Positions 53,465-63,043 of a stretch of 64,000 bases of DNA are shown here, piece after piece (position 1 is the stretch's first letter; the number at the start of each line of letters is the position of its first letter). The DNA lies in contig NCCZ01000006.1 of the NCBI GenBank assembly GCA_002279935.1, positions 112,667 to 176,666 of the forward strand, read 5' to 3'. The position numbers and the translations under genes are program-made. The DNA is from Hyphomicrobium sp. 12-62-95. Its GTDB lineage: Bacteria; Pseudomonadota; Alphaproteobacteria; Rhizobiales; Hyphomicrobiaceae. Below the pieces are notes generated by a model. The model did no database searches. It saw only the letters and a list, made by a program, of their open reading frames with translations, and was not told the DNA's origin.

Positions 53465-54994
53465 ATGAAAGTTCTGGTTTCCTGGATAGGAGCGACTGAC
53501 CTTCGCGCAGCTGAGCGCATGAGTTCTGAGGAAGGGCCGATCGCCAACGCGCTACGGGAGAGACGCTTCGATCGCGTACTTCTCTTAGGCGATCAGAACG
53601 CACGGGCGCTCAGGGCCTATGAGAGCTGGTTGCGCGCCGGGCCAATCGCTCGCCAGCGAATGTCGCTTGATGTCGAGCGGGTGACGCTTAGAAATCCCTC
53701 GAACTTCGAGGAAATCTACAGTGCCGTGTCCTCGACGCTGAACCGGTATTTGGCCCGGATGAAGGAACGGCCGGAACTCACGTTTCATTTAAGCCCTGGC
53801 ACGCCGGCCATGGCAGCGATGTGGGTGATCCTCGGAAAGACCCGCTATCAAGCAGAGCTCATTCAGTCGTCGCGCCATAAGGGCGTGGAAACCGCTTCGT
53901 TGCCGTTCGAGATCAATCTTGCGCCTGAGGTCCTTACAGATCTCCTGCGGATGCCGGACCGCCAGCTTGAGGCGTTGAGTTCCGGCGACGCCGTTGATGC
54001 CCGCCAATTTGGCGACATGATTTACCGTGGCGCCGCTATGCGGCGGCTCGTGGATCGAGCAAAGCGAGCCGCTCCGCGCTCGGTGCCCGTCCTGATTGAA
54101 GGCGAATCCGGAACCGGCAAAGAGCTTCTGGCTCACGCCATCCACCAGTCGAGCCCGCGCAATGATCAGGCATTTCAGGTAGTCAACTGCGGCGCCATCC
54201 CGTCGGAATTGGTGGAGTCTGAGCTCTTCGGGCACGTCAAAGGAGCCTTCACCGGCGCCACGAAAGACCATATCGGACACTTTCAGGCGGCGCATGGCGG
54301 GACACTGTTTCTCGATGAGATTGGCGAATTGCCTCCATCGGCGCAGGTCAAGCTGCTGCGGGCACTCCAGGAAAAGGAGATCAAGCGCGTCGGTGATACC
54401 AAAAGCATGCGGGTCGACGTTCGCGTGATTGCAGCCACGAACCGGACTCTTGCAGCTGAGGTTGCCGCGGCCCGCTTCCGTGAGGATCTGTTCTACCGCT
54501 TGGCGGTTCTCGTTCTGAAAGTTCCTCCCCTCCGCGAGCGTGATGGCGATCTTGCGGCCCTCGTTGAGGGTCTTCTCGTTCGCATCAATGACCAGAGCGA
54601 ACGCGCAAAGGAACCCGGCTTCAAACGCAAACAGCTTTCCGCAGCCGGAAAGAAAATCCTCTTGCAGCAGTCGTGGCCGGGCAACGTGCGTGAGCTGGAA
54701 AATACGCTGCGCCGCGCCATGGTGTGGAGTGACCACGAGCTGTTATCAGAGGAAGATATTCGTGAAGCGCTTCTGCCGGGTGCTTCAGGACCGAGGGCCA
54801 AGAAAGAGATCCTCGACCGTTCGCTCGACGAAGGTGTCGACCTTCCGGGGCTGATGTCCACGGTAGCTCGCCACTATCTGCGGCGTGCGCTTGAGAAAAC
54901 CCATGGCAACAAGGCGCAGGCTGCCAAGCTCGTCGGTCTGTCGAGTTATCAGACCTTCACCAACTGGATGCAGAAGTACGACGTTCAGGATTAG
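53465..54994 (+). CDS. sigma-54-dependent activator with N-terminal RtcR/CARF-like sensor domain
   Basis: The 509-residue protein has three parts. Residues 1-170 form a Rossmann-like domain with [27 protein letters not shown] and the loop LSPGTPAM (109-116), then YQAELIQSS. The order and text resemble the CARF-type ligand domain of RtcR. Residues 185-420 form the AAA+ core with Walker A GESGTGKE (213-220), the sigma-54 contact loop GAFTGA (260-265) and Walker [10 protein letters not shown]. The end is a Fis-type HTH ([21 protein letters not shown]). It is divergent from the five-gene operon and convergent with hsdS, overlapping it by 4 bases. The rtcBA genes are absent. ATG 53465 is chosen over an earlier TTG. 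Confidence 0.92.
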   Translation: MKVLVSWIGATDLRAAERMSSEEGPIANALRERRFDRVLLLGDQNARALRAYESWLRAGPIARQRMSLDVERVTLRNPSNFEEIYSAVSSTLNRYLARMKERPELTFHLSPGTPAMAAMWVILGKTRYQAELIQSSRHKGVETASLPFEINLAPEVLTDLLRMPDRQLEALSSGDAVDARQFGDMIYRGAAMRRLVDRAKRAAPRSVPVLIEGESGTGKELLAHAIHQSSPRNDQAFQVVNCGAIPSELVESELFGHVKGAFTGATKDHIGHFQAAHGGTLFLDEIGELPPSAQVKLLRALQEKEIKRVGDTKSMRVDVRVIAATNRTLAAEVAAARFREDLFYRLAVLVLKVPPLRERDGDLAALVEGLLVRINDQSERAKEPGFKRKQLSAAGKKILLQQSWPGNVRELENTLRRAMVWSDHELLSEEDIREALLPGASGPRAKKEILDRSLDEGVDLPGLMSTVARHYLRRALEKTHGNKAQAAKLVGLSSYQTFTNWMQKYDVQD

Positions 54995-56340
54995 AGCTCC
55001 CCGCGCTGTTGCTTTCGGTTCTTGGCAGGTGTCGTTGTCCTGCTGGCTGCGATCCGCTCCAGAAGCGTTGACGCGGGCTCGTCGTTCGGGTCCTGGGGGA
55101 CCAGTTCGCCGCGAAACGCCCTGGCGAGGATGGCTTGGTCAAGCTTGGTGAGGAGCGCATTGGCGCGAGTGTGTTCCGAAGTAATACGATCAAGCCAGGC
55201 CATAGCGTGTTTGATCTTGTATAGAATTCTGAGTTGCTCGTTCTTTTCAGGAAGAAAAACAGGGAACTTCAACAAATGGCTCTTATTCACCCCGTCTTGG
55301 CCGGCGGTTCGCTTTGACTCCACCTCAACATATGTCAACAGATCAGGCGACTGAAGCAGCCAATATAAGAACTCGCGATGGACTACTTCAGTATTTGGTT
55401 CTGCCTTCATAAGCGCAACGTTGTACGCTCCTTCTAAGCCTCTCAGTATTTGGAAAATTGGCGGACCATATCTGCCAATCATGATATCATTCTTTTCGCA
55501 GAATCTGCGGGCGAGACTTCGCGGAATATACGTTAAGTGCTTATCAGATTTATAATCCCGAATTTGGATGAGCCGAACGTATCCGGGCTTGCATTGGTTG
55601 CAGAATGTAGACTTTGACGGTTGGCTTCCGCCGACAATATTGCAGATATCTGCAATTGCTAGGCGCTTCCAGGAAACAGGAGCGCGGATGGTAAGATCGT
55701 ACTCCACATCGGGGCGAGCGGTTGTGCGTTCTTCTTTCGCCGCGGTCACGTCGCCCGACAACGCTGCCCGTAAAAAGGCCTTCTTGTATCGCTCGATCAG
55801 CTTGGGGATGCGGTCGAGTTCGTAGCGGGCGCGGGAGGAGCGGGTGCGCAGGCTGTCGAGCTTTGCGACGATGCGGCGCTGCTCGTCTGTGGGGGCGAGG
55901 GGAAGAGCTGCCGCGCGGCCTGCTTCGGTGCCGAGGCGAGGCATGTCGTTTCCGTGATTGACTTGCGTAACGTAGTCAAGGAACTCGGCGCGCTTCAAAG
56001 CGTAGAAGACAAATTGCGGCTCCACGCCCTCGGGGCAGCGAAGTGGCAGTATCTCCGTAGAGCAAACGCCAGGTTGGGTTGCCAGTATCACTTTGTTGAG
56101 GTTCGGACGTAGTTTTCCATAAAGGATGTCGCCGGCGGCAAAGCGGTTTTTTGTGCTCTTCGGATTGCGATCGGAGAACAAGCGCTTTTGGAGGAGCGTT
56201 GACGTATCTTTCTCTATATCCTCGAGCTCGAGTACCCATTCGTCTGGCCGAATATCACAAGGCTCGACCTTTTCGGTGCGACCGTAATCAACGACAGCTC
56301 CGAGGCTCGTCGAAATCCAACCGTTGGGGAGTTCAGTCAT
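54991..56340 (-). CDS. hsdS: type I restriction-modification specificity subunit
   Basis: The 449-residue protein has two target-recognition domains, each followed by a conserved helix region: PLAPTDEQRRIVAKLDSLRTR after the first, and LPEKNEQLRILYKIKHAMAWLDRI after the second. It ends with AFRGELVPQDPNDEPASTLLERI, typical of HsdS. It sets the DNA sequence recognised by the complex. The start overlaps hsdM by 4 bases (translational coupling), and its end overlaps the activator gene. Confidence 0.93.
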   Translation of the reverse strand: MTELPNGWISTSLGAVVDYGRTEKVEPCDIRPDEWVLELEDIEKDTSTLLQKRLFSDRNPKSTKNRFAAGDILYGKLRPNLNKVILATQPGVCSTEILPLRCPEGVEPQFVFYALKRAEFLDYVTQVNHGNDMPRLGTEAGRAAALPLAPTDEQRRIVAKLDSLRTRSSRARYELDRIPKLIERYKKAFLRAALSGDVTAAKEERTTARPDVEYDLTIRAPVSWKRLAIADICNIVGGSQPSKSTFCNQCKPGYVRLIQIRDYKSDKHLTYIPRSLARRFCEKNDIMIGRYGPPIFQILRGLEGAYNVALMKAEPNTEVVHREFLYWLLQSPDLLTYVEVESKRTAGQDGVNKSHLLKFPVFLPEKNEQLRILYKIKHAMAWLDRITSEHTRANALLTKLDQAILARAFRGELVPQDPNDEPASTLLERIAASRTTTPAKNRKQQRGEL

Positions 56341-57839
56341 TCCGCAGCTTCCTCAGCAGGTGCGGCTGCGGCTTCCTCTTCGACCTCAAGCTCATCATTC
56401 AGCGCTTCAATTTCACCGAGCGCCGCCTTTAGATGTCCGATAATGGCGGCCGCGATATCCTCGGGCTCAGTCAGCCCTTCTTCGGCCTCCGCCTCAGTAT
56501 CCCGCAGCCACGCGATATCGAGATTGTCATTGCGCTCCTCGATCTGCTTGCGCGTAAAGCACCGAAATCGGCCTTCCTCACCCTCGTCCTTGCGCTTCGA
56601 TTTCCCGTAAGGATCCTCGCCGAATGCTTTCTCGAACGCGGCGAAGTCCTCCACTTTCAGCGGCCGCGTCTTGCCGAAGGCCGGCATATTGGCCCGCAGG
56701 TCATAGACCCACACGGCCGACGTATTGCCCGCATCCTTATGGCCGCGCGTAAAGAAGAGGACATTGGTCTTCACCCCCTGCGCATAGAAGATGCCTGTCG
56801 GCAGGCGCAGGATGGTGTGCAGATCGCAGAGATCCAACAGCCACGTCCGTAACCGCCGCCCTGTGTTGTCCTCGAACAAGACGTTGTCCGGGAGAACGAC
56901 GGCTGCGCGGCCGCCAGGGTTCAGCGATCGTACGATGTGTTCGACGAAGGCCAACTGCTTATTCGATGTGTCGGCGGTCACGGAAAAATCAGAACGGGTT
57001 GGGCGCCCGCCACCCTTCTTTGTCCCGAAGGGCGGATTCGTCAGAATGAGATCGGCTTTTCCAAGGCTTTCTCCCGCAGGTGACAGACTATCCGCGGAGT
57101 CAAACGGACACTCGATGCCATGAAGCATGAGGTTCATGAGCAGAAGCCGATGGGTGTCCGGCACCAGCTCGCTGCCTGTGTATGCATGGGAGCGCTGAAA
57201 CGCGGCCTTCTCTTTCGGCAACTTGAACAGATCGTCTGTTGCATCCTTGATGTAACGATCCGCCGCCACGATGAATCCGCCGGTCCCGGCCGCGGGATCC
57301 TGGATCACCTCACCGGGTTGGGGCTTCATCACCCGCACGATGCAATCGATGAGCGGCCGCGGCGTGAAGTATTGCCCAGCGCCGGACTTCTTCTCGGCGG
57401 CGTTCTTTTCCAGAAGCCCTTCATAGAGATTCCCGAGCCCTTCCTCGCGTGCGGAGAACCAGTCGAGTTGATCAATGTCCGTCGTGAGCGCTTTGAGGTT
57501 CGTCGGCTTGCGCAGTTTCGTCTGCGCATCGGCAAAGATGGCCAGCACCGTCTGGTCGGATGTTTTGGTGGGATCACCCAGGTCCAGCATCAGCTGCCGA
57601 TAATAGGTGAGCTGGTCCATTCCGGATCGCTTGGCGAGTTCGCCCCAACGATAGCCTCCGGAGAGCCTTTCTTCATGCCCGGTCTCAGCCAACATCTTCA
57701 GAAACAAGAGGTAGGTGAGCTCAGTCACGTAATCCTGAAATGTGATGCCGTCGTCTCGCAGAACGTGGCACAGGTTCCAGAGCTTAGAGACGATGGTGGC
57801 AGTGTTCACAGACGACCGCATCAACCCGTTTGTTTCCAT
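56337..57839 (-). CDS. hsdM: type I restriction-modification DNA methyltransferase subunit
   Basis: The 500-residue N6-adenine methyltransferase has an HsdM_N helical domain, GAGQYFTPRPLI (154-164), the SAM site DPAAGTGGF (181-189) and the catalytic NPPF (268-271, in LTNPPFGTKKGG). The C-terminus ends in a Glu/Ala-rich tail. It methylates the host target with HsdS and is needed for restriction with HsdR. An in-frame ATG six codons in (57821) is also possible. The start overlaps the hsdR stop. Confidence 0.95.
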   Translation of the reverse strand: METNGLMRSSVNTATIVSKLWNLCHVLRDDGITFQDYVTELTYLLFLKMLAETGHEERLSGGYRWGELAKRSGMDQLTYYRQLMLDLGDPTKTSDQTVLAIFADAQTKLRKPTNLKALTTDIDQLDWFSAREEGLGNLYEGLLEKNAAEKKSGAGQYFTPRPLIDCIVRVMKPQPGEVIQDPAAGTGGFIVAADRYIKDATDDLFKLPKEKAAFQRSHAYTGSELVPDTHRLLLMNLMLHGIECPFDSADSLSPAGESLGKADLILTNPPFGTKKGGGRPTRSDFSVTADTSNKQLAFVEHIVRSLNPGGRAAVVLPDNVLFEDNTGRRLRTWLLDLCDLHTILRLPTGIFYAQGVKTNVLFFTRGHKDAGNTSAVWVYDLRANMPAFGKTRPLKVEDFAAFEKAFGEDPYGKSKRKDEGEEGRFRCFTRKQIEERNDNLDIAWLRDTEAEAEEGLTEPEDIAAAIIGHLKAALGEIEALNDELEVEEEAAAAPAEEAAE

Positions 57840-60800
57840 AGCTCGTCATTGATCCTGTTCAGGAGGCTTTCCAACTGACCGTCGAAGGCACGATTGATGA
57901 CGCGAAACCCGCCATACTGATCAAAAGGCGCTTCGTCCAGCACCTGCTGATCGAGAACGACTTCATTTTCCAGACGCTGGCCGATTCGTTGCAGCCACTG
58001 TCGTTGCGGGTCGGTCCACTGCTGCGATTTCAGAATGCGGTCGAGGGCCCTCCGAACGCGGACATGATACGGAAGCAGTGGTTCCCGCAGAGCGGCTTGA
58101 CGGATGAACCCGACAACGGAGGCGGCGATGTCTTCGTTATTAGCCTGATGCCACGCCTTACGGAGGTTATTTTCGCTGAAATTTTGCTCGGCCAATCTCA
58201 TGCGCAGCTCTTTGAGTTGGCTGCGCGTCAGGTCTCGGGGACGGGTGACAACCACGTTGAGGGCAACGATCTGGTTGAGATTCGTTTCAACGAACGTGCG
58301 GAAACTCTCCAGGTAGTCCTCTGGCCGGGTCTCGTTGGGTCCGTACCCGATTGTGACAGTAGTGACCTCATCAGGATGCGATGAGATCGGCAACACACGC
58401 CCGGAGGACAGCGGACCCCAGTCAAGAATACCGCCAAGATGCGTCTTACCCTTCACCCAACCGGCAATCTCCCCTCCGGTCCCATCTATTAGGCGCCTCA
58501 GGGTGTTCTCGGGTGTCTCACCCGCTTCGGCTTCGTATTTTTGACGCGCGGATTCAGACAGACGGTTGAGTCGTCGCCTCAGCTTGACCGCCAACTGCTG
58601 TCGGACGAGGTCTTGATGCTCAGCGTCCTCGGACTGCGCTAGTTCTTCAAAAAGCGTGGCAAAGGAGATTGTGGGGTTGGCCACGACCGGCTTCATCGCG
58701 GTGACATGTTCGAGATTGCGGTAGAGATCGACAGCGTCGAAAATCTTGAAAACCTCTTTGTCCTCGCCACGTCCATAGAGGTCAGGACAGAGCCGCGTGG
58801 CTCGTCCCAGCATCTGTTCGTAAAGAATGCGGCTGTTGACCCGCCGCAGGAAGACGAGATTTGTGATCTTTGGAACATCAATGCCGGTCGTCAACAGATC
58901 GACCGTCACCGCGATCTTCGGATGATCGTCGTTGCGATAGGATCGGATGAGGTTGCCAACCTGATCTACGCTTCCCGTGATCTTGCGAATGGCAGCGTCC
59001 TCAATAGCGTGACCAGCTTCTGCATAGGCCTTCTTCAACTGATCGACGACGATGTCGGCGTGTCCATCCGTTGCGGCAAAGATGAGCGTCTTTCCAGGGA
59101 GGTACGGATCGATGCGCGCGGCGAGTTCAGTGCAGACCGCCTGATTAAATGGAACCGTGATGACCTGCCGGTTGAACTGTTCGACTTCAAACTTCAATTC
59201 ATCAGGCGCGTTGGCAAGATCGATCTGGCCCGTCGCGGTATTGAAGAGTTCGAGCTGATCGCCAGGGTTGAAGACAATGCCGCCTTCGCTGAGCCGCGTT
59301 TTGATTTGGAGCGGGGGCTCGTGGTCGACGAGATAGCCATCGATGACTGCCTCACGATATGAATAGCTGTAGACTGGTTGTCCGAAAATTTCCGACGTAT
59401 GCAGCGCCGGTGTCGCGGTCAATCCGATTTTGACAGCGTCAAAGTGTTCAAGGACGCGACGATACTTTGAGATGAAGTCTCGTTCGTTGCGAAACTTGAG
59501 CTCTGGCTCCGACAACTCGCGGTCGAGCGTGTAGCCACGATGGCACTCATCGATCAGCATCAGATCGTATTGGTCGATGGGCGGAACATCAGCCGGATCG
59601 GAATTGTAGAGAACGCGTTTCACGAGCCCCTGGATGGTGCAGATGTGCACCTGGGTTTCGGGATCAGGCACCGCATCGCCAAGGCCTTTGACGGAAAAAA
59701 TATTCGCAAACTCCTTGCCGCTGACCACCTTAGTCGAGCTGAACTCAGACCCCGTCTGAGTGCCGAGCGCGCTGCGGTCGACAACGAAACAGATTCGTCG
59801 GAAGCGCTTGGCTTCGAGCAGGCGGTAAAGGAGAGCAATTGCGAGTTTTGTTTTGCCCGTGCCCGTCGCCATCGCGACGAGGAGGGTTCGCTGTCCTGCC
59901 GCGATGCGTTCCTCGATGGCCTCGATGGCTTTCCGCTGATAGGGCCGTAGGGGAAAGCCGAAGGCGAAGGCGGCCTGTTTCAACCGATCATCCGCAGCCT
60001 TTCGGTCAAGATCGAACTCTGCTTTGAGGCCTTCAGGAGAGTACCAATCGGTGAGCGGCCGCGCCGCGTTTATCGCGCGCCGGCAATCCCGAAACCAGAT
60101 ACCGCTCTCCGTCTCCAACTGTTTGAGATACGAGCGTCCATTGGTTGCGAACACGAATGGAGCCTTGAACTCGCCCCACGGGCCGCCATCCCTAGCCAGG
60201 TCGCCAGCGTTGGCTACGGCTCTTGCGTAGCGTTCCGCCTGTGCCAACGCGGCCGAGACGCTTTTGCTTTGGCGCTTAGCCTCAACAAAGGCCAATAGCG
60301 AGGTGCCAACGAACAAAGCATAATCGGCCGGTCCGGATGCGGTCGGCCATTCGGCGATGGCCATATTGAGCCCGCGTTGTGGTCGAGCACCAGCAGCATA
60401 CGTGAGCCGTTCTGAATCCGCCTCCCAGTTTCGATTGCGCAATTGCTCGTCGATGAGCCGTCGCGTGTCATCCTCATCCAGGTAGAGGGACTGTGCCGCC
60501 GTTTGGCCGGCGCTGATCCGGGCCTCAATATCTGATTTGGATTCCGCCAGGGCCGCTGCCTGGACACCCGAAAGCTCCGCATTGGCGCGCCCGACCCATG
60601 CCAGCTCTCCTTCCATGGAGCTCGCGTGCTTCAGAGGTTGCCTCGTGGGGACAACAAACGGCTCGGGCTTGAATGATGGATTGCAGCTCGCCTGTCGGTG
60701 GAACCAGACACTGAGTTCCCGAGCTAGCCGAAGAGCGCTCAGAGCGTCCTCGTAGGTACCCGTGAAGGAATGCGTCGCGGTATTCCCGATCTTGCGCAGG

Positions 60801-61090
60801 TGGTGAAAAACGTCGAGCACTTCACGGGGTAGGCTCGCATCGGTCTTCAACCTTCGCAACAGATCAATTTGGCTCTCGTCCAAATCGGTTAGAAGACCAT
60901 AATTCGCCGCCGTATGGCGGGCAAGCAATTCTGAAAATTGACGAACCTTTGTGAGCGTTGTCGGCGGGTCATCATGGAGGAAATGCTCAGCCAATGCCGC
61001 TAGGCGGACCAGCTGATCCGCATGAGCTTGGAGAAAGTCAAAGTTTATCGAGGCCACTTCTCGCATTTGAGACAGCATGCCATCTGACAA
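57821..61090 (-). CDS. hsdR: type I restriction endonuclease subunit with N-terminal DUF4145
   Basis: The 1089-residue protein has an N-terminal DUF4145 domain (residues about 20-135), then a PD-(D/E)xK nuclease with D256 and E270-A-K272 (ADYALFVGTSLLAFVEAKR). An SF2 translocase follows with Walker A MATGTGKT (407-414), DECH (514-517) and ATRLCPDLYGRGEDKEVFKIFD. The C-terminal EcoEI_R_C-like region is present. It cuts unmodified DNA after ATP-driven translocation. DUF4145 is often added to HsdR and other defence proteins. All motifs are intact. Confidence 0.95.
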   Translation of the reverse strand: MSDGMLSQMREVASINFDFLQAHADQLVRLAALAEHFLHDDPPTTLTKVRQFSELLARHTAANYGLLTDLDESQIDLLRRLKTDASLPREVLDVFHHLRKIGNTATHSFTGTYEDALSALRLARELSVWFHRQASCNPSFKPEPFVVPTRQPLKHASSMEGELAWVGRANAELSGVQAAALAESKSDIEARISAGQTAAQSLYLDEDDTRRLIDEQLRNRNWEADSERLTYAAGARPQRGLNMAIAEWPTASGPADYALFVGTSLLAFVEAKRQSKSVSAALAQAERYARAVANAGDLARDGGPWGEFKAPFVFATNGRSYLKQLETESGIWFRDCRRAINAARPLTDWYSPEGLKAEFDLDRKAADDRLKQAAFAFGFPLRPYQRKAIEAIEERIAAGQRTLLVAMATGTGKTKLAIALLYRLLEAKRFRRICFVVDRSALGTQTGSEFSSTKVVSGKEFANIFSVKGLGDAVPDPETQVHICTIQGLVKRVLYNSDPADVPPIDQYDLMLIDECHRGYTLDRELSEPELKFRNERDFISKYRRVLEHFDAVKIGLTATPALHTSEIFGQPVYSYSYREAVIDGYLVDHEPPLQIKTRLSEGGIVFNPGDQLELFNTATGQIDLANAPDELKFEVEQFNRQVITVPFNQAVCTELAARIDPYLPGKTLIFAATDGHADIVVDQLKKAYAEAGHAIEDAAIRKITGSVDQVGNLIRSYRNDDHPKIAVTVDLLTTGIDVPKITNLVFLRRVNSRILYEQMLGRATRLCPDLYGRGEDKEVFKIFDAVDLYRNLEHVTAMKPVVANPTISFATLFEELAQSEDAEHQDLVRQQLAVKLRRRLNRLSESARQKYEAEAGETPENTLRRLIDGTGGEIAGWVKGKTHLGGILDWGPLSSGRVLPISSHPDEVTTVTIGYGPNETRPEDYLESFRTFVETNLNQIVALNVVVTRPRDLTRSQLKELRMRLAEQNFSENNLRKAWHQANNEDIAASVVGFIRQAALREPLLPYHVRVRRALDRILKSQQWTDPQRQWLQRIGQRLENEVVLDQQVLDEAPFDQYGGFRVINRAFDGQLESLLNRINDELWKQTG

Positions 61091-61109
61091 CCTGTTTGTC
61101 AGCTGTTTG

Positions 61110-61352
61110 TCAGCCCCGAGATCGAACGGGTAAACCGCCTCTGCCTGGCACGGGATCTCCCGTCAGCAATATCGCACCCCCCGACTGACCCCACTCCCAG
61201 ATCTGAGGGCGAGACTGGCGCCGCAGCTTGTCTTCGCGAATACGCCGCTGTTGCCTCGCGTTCCACAGGCAATAACCGGTGACCCAACTAAAAAACATTG
61301 CGGCTGTGATCCCGTAGATGAGAACCTTGCTTTCAATCCCTACATATAACAT
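61110..61352 (-). CDS. small membrane protein upstream of hsdR, tentative
   Basis: The 80-residue frame has one hydrophobic segment (VLIYGITAAMFFSWVTGYCLW) followed by a basic stretch (NARQQRRIREDKLRRQSR). GGGAG lies 6 bases before the ATG. It ends 20 bases from hsdR and could share its promoter. The C-terminal 30 residues are less convincing. No family is recognised. Confidence 0.4.
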   Translation of the reverse strand: MLYVGIESKVLIYGITAAMFFSWVTGYCLWNARQQRRIREDKLRRQSRPQIWEWGQSGGAILLTGDPVPGRGGLPVRSRG

Positions 61353-61666
61353 GGCCTGCTCCCAGATGACATGCAGATGAGGCTAGCCACGTGGGAAACT
61401 GAAGCCAAGAAGAGGGTCGAGTCGTCGCCAACAATTGCTTGTCTCAACCCACTGGTCTTGAGCAAAATTTTCTTGCAATCCCATCGACAGCATTAGAACA
61501 GCGGCACGTCAGATGATCTGTCCTCTGCCAAGGTTGCAGCTTTCCATCCTGGCTTCATTCGTCACTCTTAGTCTGAAGGTGGGCCGCTCGGATGACCGTT
61601 TCGTCATAAACAGGCCATGTTCCTTGTGCCCTTGGCCGGCCCAACCTGACCCGAAATTGAAGCCCA
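61353..61666. other. intergenic region between the hsd operon and the FixJ-like gene
   Basis: A divergent promoter region. No palindrome or known motif was found. Confidence 0.4.
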
Positions 61667-62512
61667 ATGATCAAAAGCTATGACGGCATCCGCTGGTCGG
61701 CAGAACACCCGTCAGACGACGCCTCGTCTGACGAGCCAGCCGTTCCGGCGGTCCGCCAACGCACCCTGGTCGTGGTCGAAGATGACCGCGATTTGCGGAT
61801 CGCTCTGGAAAAGGTTCTCAAGCTTGCTGGCTATCATGTGCGCGGCTTTGCGTCTGCCGAGGACGTTCTGGAGGCGCTGGACCGAGGTTTGGATGTCGAT
61901 TGCATCCTGAGCGACGTGCGGCTGCCACAATTGAGCGGCGTGGATCTGGCCCGGAAATTGTCTCACCTTGGCCATGCGGTGCCGCTGGTCCTGATGACCG
62001 GTTACAGTGATGTTGCGGCCGCCGTTGAAGGGATGAAGGCCGGCGCCTCTGACTTCATCGAGAAACCCATGTCAGCGGACCGCCTCGTGCAGGTCGTTGG
62101 TGCAGCGGTCGCCAGTCGGCAGGAACACCTTTTCGGTGATGAGGCGCGAAGCCGCCGTCGTGCCTTCCAGACATTGAGCGAGCGGCAACGTCAGATTTTC
62201 GATTGTATTTGCCAAGGTCTCACCAGCAAGGAGATTGCTCGTGACCTCGAGATGAGCCATCGCACAGTAGAAAATCACCGGACGATCATCATGGATAAGC
62301 TACAGGCCTGTTCGCTGGCTGATCTGATCCGCATCAAACTCATGATCAAAATCCAGTCAGGACAATTACGCAGTCAAGCGATCACCAGCTTGGTTATGAA
62401 CAAACGCGAGAGCCTCCACGGTCAGCTCGATCGAAATAGAAATTTGTGCGCTCCAGCACCTGATCAAGATTGCAGACCGTGTAGAGCGGTTGCGTCGACC
62501 CAGCCGGAATGA
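61667..62512 (+). CDS. FixJ/LuxR-type response regulator
   Basis: The 281-residue protein has a receiver domain (about 31-150) with the acidic pair in VVVEDD, phospho-accepting Asp83 in LSDVRLP, Thr in LMTGYSD and Lys in IEKPMSADRL. A LuxR-type GerE HTH follows (LSERQRQIFDCICQGLTSKEIARDLEMSHRTVENHRTIIMDKLQACSLADLIRI). The last 50 residues are polar and overlap a gene on the other strand, so the functional end is probably near residue 230. No cognate kinase is adjacent. Confidence 0.88.
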   Translation: MIKSYDGIRWSAEHPSDDASSDEPAVPAVRQRTLVVVEDDRDLRIALEKVLKLAGYHVRGFASAEDVLEALDRGLDVDCILSDVRLPQLSGVDLARKLSHLGHAVPLVLMTGYSDVAAAVEGMKAGASDFIEKPMSADRLVQVVGAAVASRQEHLFGDEARSRRRAFQTLSERQRQIFDCICQGLTSKEIARDLEMSHRTVENHRTIIMDKLQACSLADLIRIKLMIKIQSGQLRSQAITSLVMNKRESLHGQLDRNRNLCAPAPDQDCRPCRAVASTQPE

Positions 62513-62660
62513 ACTCGAAACAACCATCGGACTGGCGCCAAAAGGCGCGTGCGTTGCCATTGTGATGGATGACGGCAATGGTGACGTCATCAGCCCAGAT
62601 CTCGAGGCCCTGATCCTTGAGAGCTTCCGACTTGCTAAGGATGTGAAGCAGACGGATCAT
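62394..62660 (-). CDS. small hypothetical protein overlapping the FixJ-like gene end
   Basis: The 88-residue frame from ATG 62660 has protein-like composition with aromatic residues in regular spacing (ADDVTIAVIHHNGNARAFWRQSDGCFEFIPAGSTQPLYTVCNLDQVLERTNFYF). It overlaps the C-terminal extension of the regulator by 119 bases on the opposite strand. One of the two overlapping ends may not be used. No family is recognised. Confidence 0.45.
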   Translation of the reverse strand: MIRLLHILSKSEALKDQGLEIWADDVTIAVIHHNGNARAFWRQSDGCFEFIPAGSTQPLYTVCNLDQVLERTNFYFDRADRGGSRVCS

Positions 62661-62684
62661 AAGAAGCCCCATTGGCAGTTGCAA

Positions 62685-63043
62685 ACGCTCAATGGGTCAT
62701 GTCGAGAAAACCGCGCGAGGTCAAAGGGTTCCTAATTTTAAGAGTAAGGGATCCCTATCGGACGGATCCGTGAATCTACGGAAAGCCGTCGCCAACTGCC
62801 AAAAAAAACAGGCAGGGCAGATGCCCCACCTGTTTTAGGTCAGGCCGCAAACAGGTGGTGGCAATTGACCTGTCGAGCACAACCTGTCTCTAATTACGTC
62901 TCTGACATGAATCAGATCATTTGCGGTGGCCGGTAGGATCCTGCGAAGCTCTTGCTATCTCGGGAACTGAAAGAGAGCGATACAGAAGCTGCTGAACGCA
63001 CCCGTGAAGTGGCACCGTTCGCCGACCTATAGTCGACGGCGCT
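62685..63043. other. gene-free stretch with a bidirectional terminator
   Basis: Apart from the hairpin at 62801-62836, nothing protein-like was seen. It separates the FixJ-like locus from the phage tail genes. Confidence 0.45.
62801..62836. terminator. bidirectional terminator
   Basis: AACAGG, then AGGGCA, pair with TGCCCC and ACCTGTT across a short loop. Eight A residues lie on the left (T-run on the minus strand) and TTTT on the right. It would end both the minus-strand tail genes and any plus-strand transcript. Confidence 0.7.

Noticed and set aside
53465..54994. Activator as part of a type III CRISPR system because of the CARF-like domain
   Set aside because: No cas genes or repeat-spacer array were seen anywhere in the window; the domain order matches RtcR.
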